A DNA stretch of 61,882 bases from Candidatus Schneewindia gallinarum (GTDB taxonomy: Bacteria > Bacillota > Clostridia > Oscillospirales > Ruminococcaceae). Each line of letters begins with the position of its first letter. Within the stretch, counting starts at the first letter, position 1. Where the stretch lies: contig CAJFUF010000016.1 in the NCBI GenBank assembly GCA_904420175.1, positions 1 through 61,882 on the forward strand, given 5' to 3'. Shown here piece by piece: positions 50,750-59,622 of the stretch. A program made the translations under genes and the position numbers. Under the pieces are notes generated by a model. The model did not search any database, had not been told where the DNA came from, and worked only from the letters and a program-made list of their open reading frames with translations.

Positions 50750-51286
50750 GTGAAAAAGACAAACATTGTGTGGATTGCCGAAACGGCGATCTTCCTGGCG
50801 CTGCTGATTGTGCTGCAGGCGGTTACCGCCTCTCTCGGCCAGTTCGTCACAGGCAGTGCGGTCAACTTTGTGCTGGTGGCGGCAGCGGTTATCGGCGGCC
50901 TGTGGAGCGGCATCGTTGTGGCGGCTGTCTCCCCGTTCCTTGCATTTCTGCTGGGAATCGGGCCGAAGCTGATTGCCATTGTACCCTTTATTGCGGTGGG
51001 GAACATTGTGCTGGTGCTGGTGTACGCGCTGGTGATGAAATGCCTTGGAAGCAAACCGCTGGTCGCATGGCCTGTGGGGGTTGTGGCTGCCGCAGTGCTG
51101 AAGTTTGCTGCGCTGTACTGCTGCATTGTCCTGATTGTTCTGCCCTCCCTCGGCCTGCCGGATCCGCAGGTGGCGACCATGTCCGCCATGTTCAGCTGGC
51201 CGCAGCTGGTAACGGCGCTTATCGGCGGCGTGCTGGCGGCGCTGGTGGTGCCCCCTGTGAAAAAGGCGCTGAAATTAGGCAAATAA
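50750..51286 (+). CDS. ECF transporter S component, substrate unknown
   Basis: A 178-residue integral membrane protein with about five to six helices, resembling the substrate-binding (S) subunits of energy-coupling-factor vitamin transporters. AVNFVLVAAAVIGGLWSGIV and VSPFLAFLLGIGPKL are typical of these subunits. The ATPase and T subunits are not here and would be shared. The start is GTG at 50750, with AAAGGA 9 bases upstream; the longer frame would overlap the divergent promoter. The divergent Crp/Fnr gene and the palindrome suggest ligand-responsive control. Confidence 0.82.
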   Translation: MKKTNIVWIAETAIFLALLIVLQAVTASLGQFVTGSAVNFVLVAAAVIGGLWSGIVVAAVSPFLAFLLGIGPKLIAIVPFIAVGNIVLVLVYALVMKCLGSKPLVAWPVGVVAAAVLKFAALYCCIVLIVLPSLGLPDPQVATMSAMFSWPQLVTALIGGVLAALVVPPVKKALKLGK

Positions 51287-51311
51287 CGCCCTCGTTTGGC
51301 ATTCATAACCG

Positions 51312-51352
51312 GCAGTACCGCGAAGGGGAACCCTTCGCGGTACTGCTGTTTT
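51312..51352 (+). terminator. Terminator after the ECF S gene
   Basis: GCAGTACCGCGAAGGG (51312-51327) pairs with CCCTTCGCGGTACTGC (51331-51346), with a following T-run. Confidence 0.85.
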
Positions 51353-51484
51353 TGACAGAAAACAGGGCGTCGGCAGTGGGTTTTTGTAGAAAAAGGAAAA
51401 AAACAAAAAAAGGCGGAACAGCTAGTGAAAACGGGCCGGAATTGTGGTAGAATAGAAAAAATTTAAATTTGAGGGGGAGACGGG

Positions 51485-53206
51485 ATGGTTTACAATCAGT
51501 ACAAGAAAACTTTAGAGGCCTCCTTGGGAAAAGCACCTGCTGACCTTGTGTTAAAAGGCGGACAGGTGCTTAATGTTTTTTCCGGCGAAATTCTTGCCTG
51601 CGATGTGGCAATAACGGGGGACCGCATTGTGGGACTCGGGCAGGGATACGAGGGTAAGCAGGAGGTTGACGTAACGGGAAAATTTCTGGCTCCTGGTTTT
51701 ATCGACGCGCACATGCATATTGAGTCCAGCATGATGACGCCGGAACACCTTTCCACCATGGTGGTTCCGTGGGGCACCACCACCCTGATTGCCGACCCGC
51801 ATGAGATTGCCAATGTGCTGGGGGCAAAGGGCGTGGAATACATTTTGGAGCACACGGAGAACCTGCCTGTCAATGTGTTTGTCATGCTGCCGTCCTGCGT
51901 GCCCTCCACAGAGTTTGAGACGAACGGCGCCACTCTCAGCGCCGCCGAGATGAAGAAGCTGAGAGGCCACAAGCGGGTGCTGGGCCTCGGTGAAGTGATG
52001 GACTATGTCTCGGTGGTGGGCGGCTCCCGGCAGATGTACGACAAGCTGCAGCTGTTTGGCGACCGGATGATTGACGGGCATGCCCCCAAGCTGTCCGGGA
52101 AGGAGCTGCAGGCCTACCGGCTGGCGGGGGTGCGCAGCGACCATGAGTGCCGCGACTACAAAGAAGGGCTTGAAAAAATCCGTGCCGGGCTGTGGATTTT
52201 AGTCCGGGAGGGCTCCGCCGCACGTAACCTGGACGACCTTATCAGCGGCTTTTTACGGGACAATGTGGATCTGTCGCGCTGCATGTTCTGCACGGACGAC
52301 AAGTCCATTGAGGATATCTATAAATTCGGCCACATCAGCTACAACATCCGCCGCAGCATTGAGCTGGGCGTGCCGCCGGTAACGGCGTACAAAATGGCCA
52401 CGCTGAACCCGGCGCTGTGCTACGGCTTCCGGGACATCGGCGCCATCGGCCCCGGCTACAGGGCGGACATTGTGGTGCTGGATGATTTTGAGACGGTGCA
52501 GGTGGACAGCGTGTGGCACAGCGGCAAGCTGGTCAGCAGCAAAAGCGTGCCGGTGGAAATCCCTGTCAACCCCAGCGGTATCGACGTGACCGGCACCATC
52601 AAAATCCCGAAGCTGACAAAGGACGACCTTGCCATCCGGCTGAAAACCCCCACGGTACCGGTTATCCAGCTGGTGGATTACCAGATTCTGACGAAGCGGG
52701 TCACCGCCACCGTCAAGACGGACGAAAGCGGCTGCTTCGTACCGGACCGCCGCTACCAGAAGCTGGCCGTTATCGAGCGCCACCATGAGACGGGCAACAT
52801 CGGCCTTGGCATTATCGAGGGGTTCAACCTCACAAACTGCGCCATTGCCGCAACAGTGGCCCACGACTCCCACAACCTGATTGTGGTGGGCGACAACGAC
52901 CGGGACATGCTGGCCGCCTGTAAGGAGTTGAAGCGGTGCGGCGGGGGCTATACCATTGTCTCGGACGGGAAACCCATTGCCACACTGGAACTGCCCCTGG
53001 CGGGCATGATGTCCCGACTGCACCCGAAGGACATTCAGGAGAAATTCAGTTATATGATTTCCACAGCCCGCAGCTTTGGCGTGCCGGTCACGGTGGAGCC
53101 GTACATGACCCTTTCGTTTATGGCGCTGCCCGTTATTCCGGAACTGCGTGTGACGGACATGGGCCTGTTCGACGTGACGGAATTCCGTTTCCTCGACTGG
53201 AAATAA
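51485..53206 (+). CDS. ade: Adenine deaminase
   Basis: A 573-residue amidohydrolase that converts adenine to hypoxanthine and ammonia, feeding Hpt. The metal-binding motif FIDAHMHIESSMM is at about residues 74-86. WGTTTLIADPHEIANV, LPSCVPSTEFE, LGLGEVMDY and DGHAPKLSG follow in family order, and IAATVAHDSHNLIVVG lies in the C-terminal part. Length is normal. GAGGGGGAG precedes the ATG. A weak promoter may be present (TAGAAT at about 51450). No purine riboswitch was recognised. Confidence 0.94.
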   Translation: MVYNQYKKTLEASLGKAPADLVLKGGQVLNVFSGEILACDVAITGDRIVGLGQGYEGKQEVDVTGKFLAPGFIDAHMHIESSMMTPEHLSTMVVPWGTTTLIADPHEIANVLGAKGVEYILEHTENLPVNVFVMLPSCVPSTEFETNGATLSAAEMKKLRGHKRVLGLGEVMDYVSVVGGSRQMYDKLQLFGDRMIDGHAPKLSGKELQAYRLAGVRSDHECRDYKEGLEKIRAGLWILVREGSAARNLDDLISGFLRDNVDLSRCMFCTDDKSIEDIYKFGHISYNIRRSIELGVPPVTAYKMATLNPALCYGFRDIGAIGPGYRADIVVLDDFETVQVDSVWHSGKLVSSKSVPVEIPVNPSGIDVTGTIKIPKLTKDDLAIRLKTPTVPVIQLVDYQILTKRVTATVKTDESGCFVPDRRYQKLAVIERHHETGNIGLGIIEGFNLTNCAIAATVAHDSHNLIVVGDNDRDMLAACKELKRCGGGYTIVSDGKPIATLELPLAGMMSRLHPKDIQEKFSYMISTARSFGVPVTVEPYMTLSFMALPVIPELRVTDMGLFDVTEFRFLDWK

Positions 53207-53263
53207 GACGCCGTATCCTTTTCCAAGACATGGGAAAAGCGGCGGAAACACCTGCCACGGCCG

Positions 53264-53299
53264 GCGAAAGGAGCGGCATCCGCCGCTCCTTTCGCTTTT
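53264..53299 (+). terminator. Terminator after ade
   Basis: GCGAAAGGAGCGGC (53264-53277) pairs with GCCGCTCCTTTCGC (53282-53295), with TTTT after it. Confidence 0.8.
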
Positions 53300-53301
53300 C
53301 C

Positions 53302-53330
53302 TTGACAAACCCGGGGAAATTCCGCATAAT
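53302..53330 (+). promoter_or_regulatory. Promoter of valS
   Basis: TTGACA (53302-53307), 17-base spacer, CATAAT (53325-53330). The leader is only about 30 bases, so no T-box is present. Confidence 0.7.
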
Positions 53331-53368
53331 AGAAAGGTATTGACAGCCTGAAAAGGAGAGGACCCGCT

Positions 53369-55981
53369 ATGCAGCTGGACAAGCAGTACGACCCCAAAGC
53401 GGTCGAAAATAAAACCTATGATTTCTGGATGAAGAAGGGCTATTTCCATGCCGAGGTCAACCCGGACAAAACGCCCTACACCATTGTGATTCCGCCGCCC
53501 AACATCACGGGGCAGCTGCACCTTGGCCATGCGCTGGACGAGACGCTGCAGGACACCCTGATCCGCTGGCGCCGCATGCAGGGGTACGAGGCGCTGTGGC
53601 TGCCGGGCACCGACCATGCCTCCATCGCCACGGAGGCGAAGATTGTGGAGGCCATGAAGAAGGAGGGCCTGACCAAGGAGAACATCGGCCGCGAAAAATT
53701 TCTTGAGCGGGCGTGGGCCTGGAAGAAGCAGTACGGCGACCGGATCATTTCCCAGTTGAAAAAACTGGGCAGCTCCTGCGATTGGGAGCGTGAGCGCTTC
53801 ACACTGGACGAGGGCTGCTCCCGTGCAGTGCGCGAGGTGTTCGTAAAGCTGTATGAAAAGGGCCTGATCTATAAAGGGGAGCGGATTATCAACTGGTGCC
53901 CCCACTGCAAGACCTCCCTGTCCGATGCGGAGGTGGAGTATGAGGAGCAGGCCGGGCATTTCTGGCACATCCGCTACCCGTTGACCGACGGCTCCGGCTA
54001 CCTGGAGGTGGCCACCACCCGGCCGGAGACCATGCTTGGCGACACGGCGCTGGCCGTGCACCCGGACGACGAGAGATACCGGGACCTGGTGGGCAAGACG
54101 GTTATCCTGCCGCTGGTGAACAAGGAAATCCCCGTGGTGGCGGACAGCTATGTGGAGATGGACTTCGGCACCGGCGTGGTAAAGATTACCCCTGCGCACG
54201 ACCCCAACGACTTTGAGGTGGGAAAACGCCACGACCTGGAAATTATCAATATTCTCACAGAGGATGGCCATATCAATGAAAACGGCGGGCAGTACGCGGG
54301 CCTTGACCGGTATGAGGCGAGAAAGCGCATTGTGGCCGACCTGGAGGAGCAGGGCTATCTTTTAGAGGTGGAGGATTACAGCCACAACGTGGGTACCTGC
54401 TACCGCTGCGGGACCACGGTGGAGCCGTACGTGTCCACCCAGTGGTTTGTTAAGATGGAGCCGCTTGCCGCCCCGGCCATCCAGGCCGTGAAGGAGGGCA
54501 AAACAAAATTTGTGCCCGAGCGGTTTGATAAAATCTATTTCGGCTGGATGGAGAACATCAAGGACTGGTGCATCTCCCGCCAGCTGTGGTGGGGCCACCG
54601 GATTCCCGCCTTCTACTGTGACGACTGCGGCGAGATGACCGTCACCACGGCCGACAGGGTGGAGACCTGCCCCAAGTGCGGCGGAACCCACATCCATCAG
54701 GATGAGGATACGCTGGACACCTGGTTCTCCTCCGCGCTGTGGCCCTTTTCCACACTGGGCTGGCCGGACAAAACGCCGGAACTCGACTATTTCTATCCCA
54801 CCAACACGCTGGTCACCGGATATGACATTATCTTCTTCTGGGTGGCCCGGATGATTTTCTCCGGCATTGAGCAGATGGGACAGGTACCCTTTGACACGGT
54901 GTACATCCACGGCATTGTGCGGGACGCGCAGGGCCGCAAGATGTCCAAGTCGCTGGGCAACGGAATTGACCCCCTTGAGATTATTGACAAGTACGGGGCG
55001 GATGCACTGCGCTTTGCGCTGACCACCGGCACCTCGCCCGGAAACGACATGCGTTTCTCAGAGGAGAAGATTCTGGCCAGCCGCAACTTCACCAACAAGC
55101 TGTGGAACGCGGCCAGATTTATCCTGATGAACCTTCCGGAGGACACGGACTGCGAGGGCCTGCCGGAGCGGCTGACCGTCACGGATCAGTGGATTCTCAG
55201 CCAGTATAACACGCTGGTAAAGGAAGTAAACGACAATCTGGAGCGGTTCGAGCTGGGCCTTGCGCTGGGCAAAATCTACACCTTCCTGTGGGATGTGTTC
55301 TGCGACTGGTATATTGAGCTTGCCAAACCCCGCCTGCAGTCTGAGGACAGGGCGGATGTATGCAAGGTGCTGGTCAGCGTCATGTCCGGCTCCATGAAGC
55401 TGCTGCACCCCTTCATGCCCTTCATCACGGAGGAGCTGTGGCAGGCACTGCCCCACACCGGGGAAAGCATTATGATTTCCCCGTTCCCCGAGTACCGGGA
55501 GGAGCTGTGCTTCTCCGAGCAGGAGCAGGAGTTCCAAAAGGTCATCGCCTTTATTAAGGAAGTGCGCAATATCCGCGCCGCTATGAACGTGCCCACCGGA
55601 AAGAAGGCGGCGTTGACCATTGTCACCGAAAGCACCGACATTTTCACGGAAAGCATCCCGTATATTGAGAAGCTGGCTTTCGCATCCCCTGTTACCGTGG
55701 CTGCCTCGGCGGATATCCCGGGCGCAGTGCGGGTCATCACCCCGTCGGCCGTGGGCCTTATCCCCATGGATGAACTGGTGGACCGGGAGAAGGAGCTTGC
55801 ACGGCTTCACAAGGAGAAGGAGAACTGCCTGAAAGAGATTGCCGTGGTGGAGGGAAAGCTGAAAAATGAGGGCTTCCTTTCCAAGGCGCCGGAAAAGGTG
55901 GTTCAGGCGGAACGGGACAAACTGAAAAAAGCGCAGGACAAGCTGCGCAGGGTGGAGGAGAGCCTCGCCGCTTTCCAGTAA
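53369..55981 (+). CDS. valS: Valyl-tRNA synthetase
   Basis: An 870-residue class I synthetase that charges tRNA(Val). [17 protein letters not shown] contains the HIGH-type motif and [14 protein letters not shown] the KMSKS loop (about 524-528). The editing domain lies between ([17 protein letters not shown]). A C-terminal coiled coil ([17 protein letters not shown] onward) binds the tRNA. AAAGGAGAGG precedes the ATG. folC follows after a terminator, the usual valS-folC order in Firmicutes. Confidence 0.98.
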   Translation: MQLDKQYDPKAVENKTYDFWMKKGYFHAEVNPDKTPYTIVIPPPNITGQLHLGHALDETLQDTLIRWRRMQGYEALWLPGTDHASIATEAKIVEAMKKEGLTKENIGREKFLERAWAWKKQYGDRIISQLKKLGSSCDWERERFTLDEGCSRAVREVFVKLYEKGLIYKGERIINWCPHCKTSLSDAEVEYEEQAGHFWHIRYPLTDGSGYLEVATTRPETMLGDTALAVHPDDERYRDLVGKTVILPLVNKEIPVVADSYVEMDFGTGVVKITPAHDPNDFEVGKRHDLEIINILTEDGHINENGGQYAGLDRYEARKRIVADLEEQGYLLEVEDYSHNVGTCYRCGTTVEPYVSTQWFVKMEPLAAPAIQAVKEGKTKFVPERFDKIYFGWMENIKDWCISRQLWWGHRIPAFYCDDCGEMTVTTADRVETCPKCGGTHIHQDEDTLDTWFSSALWPFSTLGWPDKTPELDYFYPTNTLVTGYDIIFFWVARMIFSGIEQMGQVPFDTVYIHGIVRDAQGRKMSKSLGNGIDPLEIIDKYGADALRFALTTGTSPGNDMRFSEEKILASRNFTNKLWNAARFILMNLPEDTDCEGLPERLTVTDQWILSQYNTLVKEVNDNLERFELGLALGKIYTFLWDVFCDWYIELAKPRLQSEDRADVCKVLVSVMSGSMKLLHPFMPFITEELWQALPHTGESIMISPFPEYREELCFSEQEQEFQKVIAFIKEVRNIRAAMNVPTGKKAALTIVTESTDIFTESIPYIEKLAFASPVTVAASADIPGAVRVITPSAVGLIPMDELVDREKELARLHKEKENCLKEIAVVEGKLKNEGFLSKAPEKVVQAERDKLKKAQDKLRRVEESLAAFQ

Positions 55982-55991
55982 CCGTATGAAG

Positions 55992-56020
55992 AAAGGGCCG
56001 GCAGTTCGCCGGCCCTTTTT
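55992..56020 (+). terminator. Terminator after valS
   Basis: AAAGGGCCGGC (55992-56002) pairs with GCCGGCCCTTT (56008-56018), with a T-run. folC starts only about 20 bases later. Confidence 0.8.
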
Positions 56021-56040
56021 AAAACGAGGAGGGGGTTCGC

Positions 56041-57309
56041 TTGGACGAAGCCTATCAAAAGGCCCTTACTTATATTAATACCCGCGGCCGGGGGGAGCAC
56101 CCCGCCGGCCTTGACACCATGCGTGAGCTGTGCCGCCGCCTCGGCGATCCGCAGCGCGGCTGTTCGTTCATCCACGTGGCGGGCACCAACGGGAAGGGAA
56201 GTATTACCGCCATGCTCGCACAGGTGTTTTCTGCCGCAGGCTACAAAACCGGGCGGTACATCTCCCCCTATGTGACGCAGTTCCAGGAACGTATCAGTGT
56301 GGACGGGGTGCAGGTTTCAAAGCAGCAGGTCGTCCGGCTGGCAGACGCAGTCCGCGAGGCCGCCGGTGGGCTGAACCCCTCCTTTTTTGAGGTTCTGACT
56401 GCTATGGCATTCCTGCACTTTCAGCAGCAGGGCTGCGACATTGTGTGCCTTGAGACGGGCCTTGGCGGGCGGCTGGACGCAACCAATGTTATCGACTGCC
56501 CGGTGTGCAGCGTGCTGACGCTAATCGGCATGGATCACGAGGATCTTCTCGGCCACAGTATTGAGAAAATTGCAGCTGAGAAGTGCGGGATTATCAAACC
56601 GGACGGTACGGTGGTGTGCTACCCCCTTCAGCGGGAAGAGGCGTTGGGCGTCATCTTTGAAAAGGCGGCGCAGATGAATGCGTCCGTGGTGCTTCCCGCA
56701 GCCGGCGCGGCAAACGTGCTGGAAAGCACGTTGACGGGCAACACGGTGGAACTGGACGGCGTGCCCTACACCGTGCCCCTCGGGGGCCGCCATCAGGCCT
56801 ACAACCTTTTAACCGCCCTGTCCGTCCTTGATGTCGCGGCGCGGGCGGGATTTCCCACAAGCCGCCGGGACCGGCAGCAGGGCCTTGCGGCAGTCCGTTT
56901 CCCGGCCCGGCTGGAGGTGTTGAAGCGGCACCCGCTTGTCCTGCTGGACGGCGCCCATAATGAGGACGGCGCGACTTCCCTGCGGGAGGCGTTGGCGCTG
57001 CTGCCGGCGGGCACCCGCCTGGTGGGGGTGGCGGGCATGCTGAGGGACAAGGAGTATAGCCGGTGCATGGCACTGCTGGCTCCGCTGTTTTCCCGCCTGT
57101 TTCTGACGGCGCCGGACAACCCGCGGGCTCTGCCCGCGCAGGAGCTGTGCGCTGCCGCGGCCCCTTACTGCCCCGGGTGCGAGGCGGTGCCGGGTCCTGC
57201 CCGGCTGGCGGTGGAGCGGGCTTTGGCGGAAACGGGGCCGGACGATGTGCTGGTGCTGTTCGGCTCCCTTTACCTCGCAGGGGAGGTACGCCCCCTGTTT
57301 CTAAAATAG
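56041..57309 (+). CDS. folC: Folylpolyglutamate synthase / dihydrofolate synthase
   Basis: A 422-residue Mur-ligase-fold enzyme that adds glutamate to dihydropteroate and/or folates. HVAGTNGKGSITAMLAQ is the ATP loop, YISPYVTQFQERISVDG and VCLETGLGGRLDATN are family signatures, and LLDGAHNEDGA opens the C-terminal domain. The start is TTG at 56041 with GAGGAGGGGG upstream. Whether it performs both reactions is not visible from the sequence. No promoter lies between the valS terminator and this start, so it relies on readthrough. Confidence 0.95.
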   Translation: MDEAYQKALTYINTRGRGEHPAGLDTMRELCRRLGDPQRGCSFIHVAGTNGKGSITAMLAQVFSAAGYKTGRYISPYVTQFQERISVDGVQVSKQQVVRLADAVREAAGGLNPSFFEVLTAMAFLHFQQQGCDIVCLETGLGGRLDATNVIDCPVCSVLTLIGMDHEDLLGHSIEKIAAEKCGIIKPDGTVVCYPLQREEALGVIFEKAAQMNASVVLPAAGAANVLESTLTGNTVELDGVPYTVPLGGRHQAYNLLTALSVLDVAARAGFPTSRRDRQQGLAAVRFPARLEVLKRHPLVLLDGAHNEDGATSLREALALLPAGTRLVGVAGMLRDKEYSRCMALLAPLFSRLFLTAPDNPRALPAQELCAAAAPYCPGCEAVPGPARLAVERALAETGPDDVLVLFGSLYLAGEVRPLFLK

Positions 57310-57345
57310 TGCCTTTCGACCGGGCGCGACAAATTTTTTAAGCGG

Positions 57346-57384
57346 AGAGAGCTATTCTGTTATTCGGAATAGCTCTCTTTTTTT
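57346..57384 (+). terminator. Terminator hairpin directly before spoIIAA
   Basis: AGAGAGCTATTC (57346-57357) pairs with GAATAGCTCTCT (57367-57378), with a run of T to 57384. The spoIIAA start is 16 bases further on. Confidence 0.8.
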
Positions 57385-57400
57385 GTTAGGAGGTTTCAAA

Positions 57401-57721
57401 ATGGCAGTCAGGCTAAATTTTGAGGATGGCGTGCTGCGCGCTGTGCTGGACGGTGAAATTGATCACCACTCGGTTCAGCAGATGCGCCGCGAGATTGACG
57501 ACGCCATTGTGCGGACAAGCCCCAAAACCCTGGTTTTGGATGTCCGGCGTGTCAGCTTCATGGACAGCTCCGGAATCGGCCTTGTCATGGGCCGTTACCG
57601 CCTGCTTCACGGCATGGGCGGGAAAATCGTCATTTCGGGGGCGGCGGGTAAGCTGGAAAAAATCCTGCGGATCGGCGGCCTTGAAAAAATTGCAAGCTTT
57701 GAAAAGGAGGGGAAAGAATGA
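57401..57721 (+). CDS. spoIIAA: Anti-sigma-F factor antagonist SpoIIAA
   Basis: A 106-residue STAS-domain protein. In its unphosphorylated form it binds SpoIIAB and frees sigma-F in the forespore. VSFMDSSGIGLVMGRY carries the serine phosphorylated by SpoIIAB. The ATG at 57401 follows TAGGAGG by 7 bases; a longer in-frame start would run into the terminator. The stop overlaps spoIIAB by ATGA. Confidence 0.96.
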   Translation: MAVRLNFEDGVLRAVLDGEIDHHSVQQMRREIDDAIVRTSPKTLVLDVRRVSFMDSSGIGLVMGRYRLLHGMGGKIVISGAAGKLEKILRIGGLEKIASFEKEGKE

Positions 57722-58155
57722 ACAGACAAAACCGGCTGCGCCTGGCTTTCCCGGCGCTGAGCGAGAACGAGGCCTTTGCCCGTGTGGCGGTATGCGCGTT
57801 TCTGGCGCCTCTCGACCCCACGGTGGAGGAAATCGGCGATATGAAAACCGCCGTCAGCGAGGCGGTGACCAACTGCGTTGTCCACGCCTACAAGCAGCAG
57901 AAGGGTATGGTTTACATACAGGTGGGGCTTTTAAAAAACGGGCGGGTACAGATTAAAATCCGTGACACCGGCTGCGGCATAGAGGACGTAAAAAAGGCGA
58001 TGGAGCCCATGTATTCCGGATCTGACAGCCCGGAGCGTGCAGGCCTTGGCTTCTCCTTGATGGAGACATTTATGGACAAGGTGCGCGTGCGTTCCGCCGT
58101 GGGGAAGGGCACCACCGTAACCCTGGAAAAAAAGCTGTCCGGCAAAGCGGGATGA
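57718..58155 (+). CDS. spoIIAB: Anti-sigma-F factor and serine kinase SpoIIAB
   Basis: A 145-residue GHKL-fold kinase that holds sigma-F inactive and phosphorylates SpoIIAA. The N box is EAVTNCVVHAY, the G1 box RDTGCGIED and the G2 region AGLGFSLMETF, all in place. It overlaps both neighbours by ATGA, so the three genes are translated together and partner levels stay matched. Confidence 0.96.
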   Translation: MNRQNRLRLAFPALSENEAFARVAVCAFLAPLDPTVEEIGDMKTAVSEAVTNCVVHAYKQQKGMVYIQVGLLKNGRVQIKIRDTGCGIEDVKKAMEPMYSGSDSPERAGLGFSLMETFMDKVRVRSAVGKGTTVTLEKKLSGKAG

Positions 58156-58820
58156 CGGGCCGGGACAAGCGGATTGAGGACAACCTCCGGCTGGTACACG
58201 CCTGTGCGAACCGGTTCCGGGGCCGCGGGATTGAGTATGAGGACCTTTTTCAGGCGGGGTGCATGGGCCTTGTAAAGGCGGTGGACGGCTTTGAAGAAAA
58301 CAGGGGCGTCAAGCTGTCCACCTATGCCGTCCCGGTTATCCTGGGGGAGATTAAGCGCCTGTTCCGGGACGGCGGCGCAGTGAAGGTCAGCCGCAGCGTC
58401 AAGGAGCTGGGTCTGCGGATTTCGAAAATCAGCGCCGCCCTGCAAGTGCGCCTCGGCAGGGAGCCGGCCCTGAGCGAGGTGGCGGCCGCGGCGGGCGTGA
58501 CAGAGGCCGATGCGGTGTATGCCATGGCGGCCATGCAGCCAACCCTGTCGCTGACAGTGGGGGAGGAGGACGCCGACCCCGGCCGGGAGCTTCAGCTGAG
58601 CGTGCCCGGTGTGGAGGAGGAATTCTGCGAAAGCCTGTCCCTTGAAAGCGCGGTCCAGTGTTTGGAGGAGAAGGACAGAAAGCTGATTAAGCTGCGCTAT
58701 TACGAGGGGAAAACCCAGGTGGAGACGGCGAAAGTCCTTGATATGACACAGGTCCAGGTATCAAGACGGGAGAAAAAAATCCTGTTTTTCCTCAAGGAAC
58801 AGCTGCGTGGCAGCGGTTGA
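58152..58820 (+). CDS. sigF: Sporulation sigma factor F
   Basis: A 222-residue sigma-70-family factor that directs early forespore transcription. Region 2 contains YEDLFQAGCMGLVKAVDGFEE and LSTYAVPVILGEIKR. Region 3 is the helical middle, and region 4 is LIKLRYYEGKTQVETAKVLDMTQVQVSRREK, here described in two parts: the LRYYEGKTQ start and the recognition helix VQVSRREKKIL. The gene order identifies it as sigF rather than sigG. ATGA overlap with spoIIAB. A terminator follows. Confidence 0.96.
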   Translation: MTGRDKRIEDNLRLVHACANRFRGRGIEYEDLFQAGCMGLVKAVDGFEENRGVKLSTYAVPVILGEIKRLFRDGGAVKVSRSVKELGLRISKISAALQVRLGREPALSEVAAAAGVTEADAVYAMAAMQPTLSLTVGEEDADPGRELQLSVPGVEEEFCESLSLESAVQCLEEKDRKLIKLRYYEGKTQVETAKVLDMTQVQVSRREKKILFFLKEQLRGSG

Positions 58821-58825
58821 AAAAA

Positions 58826-58861
58826 GAAAGCGGATGCGCCCACTTCGGCGCATCCGCTTTC
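58826..58861. terminator. Bidirectional terminator after sigF
   Basis: GAAAGCGGATGCGCC (58826-58840) pairs with GGCGCATCCGCTTTC (58847-58861), between convergent genes. Confidence 0.85.
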
Positions 58862-58891
58862 CTCGTTTTCTGTTGTGTGCCGGGCGCCGTT

Positions 58892-59464
58892 CTATTCCTG
58901 CGCTGCACGAAGCACCGCCTGCACCAGTTCCCCCGGCAGGCTGGGGAAGGGCTGGATAGGCTTCGGCTGCGCGTCATAGGGGGCAATTTGCTTTTCATAA
59001 AGGGCCACATCGCGCCACTGCCCGCACTTGAAGCCTGTGTTGTGGTAGGTACCCGTGCGCTGGAAGCCCATCCGCTGGTGAAGCCGTTCACTTCTGTCGT
59101 TCGGCATGGTGACAACACCGTACACATTTTTGATTCCCTGAAGGCGCAGCAACTCCATCAACGTGCGGTAAAGCCTGCTGCCGCAGCCCCGTGCGATGGA
59201 TGTGTGGTCAAGATAGATGGACAGCTCTGCATTCCACTGGTAGGCGGCCCGTTCCATCTGCCGGTGGGCGTAGGCATACCCGACGGCCCGGCCGCCCTCC
59301 TCCAGCACAAGATACGGGTACATCCGAACAACCCCTGCAATGCGCTCCGCAAACTCCTTCTGCGTCGGCAGCTCATACTCGAATGTCACGGAGGTGCCGA
59401 TGTACTGGCTGTAAATGGCAAGCAGCCTGTCGCTGTCCTGCGGTGTTGCCAGACGAATTTTCAT
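58892..59464 (-). CDS. GNAT family acetyltransferase, phosphinothricin acetyltransferase-like
   Basis: A 190-residue acetyltransferase. IRLATPQDSDRLLAIY at the start, TSVTFEYELPT, GYAYAHRQMERAAYQWNAELS, ARGCGSRLYRTLMELL (acetyl-CoA loop) and ERLHQRMGFQRTGTYHNTGFK place it with the Pat/Bar-like proteins. Most such proteins in gut anaerobes probably act on amino-acid-like amines such as methionine sulfone or sulfoximine; herbicide resistance is not implied. I choose the ATG at 59464, about 10 bases after GGGGAG; a start three codons earlier is almost on top of the ribosome-binding site. Confidence 0.87.
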   Translation of the reverse strand: MKIRLATPQDSDRLLAIYSQYIGTSVTFEYELPTQKEFAERIAGVVRMYPYLVLEEGGRAVGYAYAHRQMERAAYQWNAELSIYLDHTSIARGCGSRLYRTLMELLRLQGIKNVYGVVTMPNDRSERLHQRMGFQRTGTYHNTGFKCGQWRDVALYEKQIAPYDAQPKPIQPFPSLPGELVQAVLRAAQE

Positions 59465-59558
59465 AACCACCATTCTCCCCTCAAAGGCCTGTCTTTTCTA
59501 GAAATAAGTGTAGCACGCGGCGCACGGTTCATCAAGCTTCTCGTACAAAAAACAACGG

Positions 59559-59587
59559 TTGCTTTTTCCAGGGTGTTACGATATAAT
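59559..59587 (+). promoter_or_regulatory. Promoter of the ADP-ribosylglycohydrolase gene
   Basis: TTGCTT (59559-59564), 17-base spacer, TATAAT (59582-59587). Confidence 0.65.
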
Positions 59588-59622
59588 CATCTAAGACGTT
59601 ATCAAACGAAGGAGGAGCATAC

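Noticed and set aside
51347-51484. A purine riboswitch before the adenine deaminase gene
   Set aside because: No three-way junction with the conserved core sequences was found in the 138-base gap.
53207-53368. A T-box riboswitch before valS
   Set aside because: Only about 30 bases separate the promoter from the start codon, and no specifier or antiterminator element is present.
52253-54271. A 672-codon minus-strand open frame across ade and valS
   Set aside because: It lies antisense to two clear plus-strand enzymes, has no domain signal, and is rich in His/Arg/Gly/Val as expected from the complement of GC-rich coding DNA.
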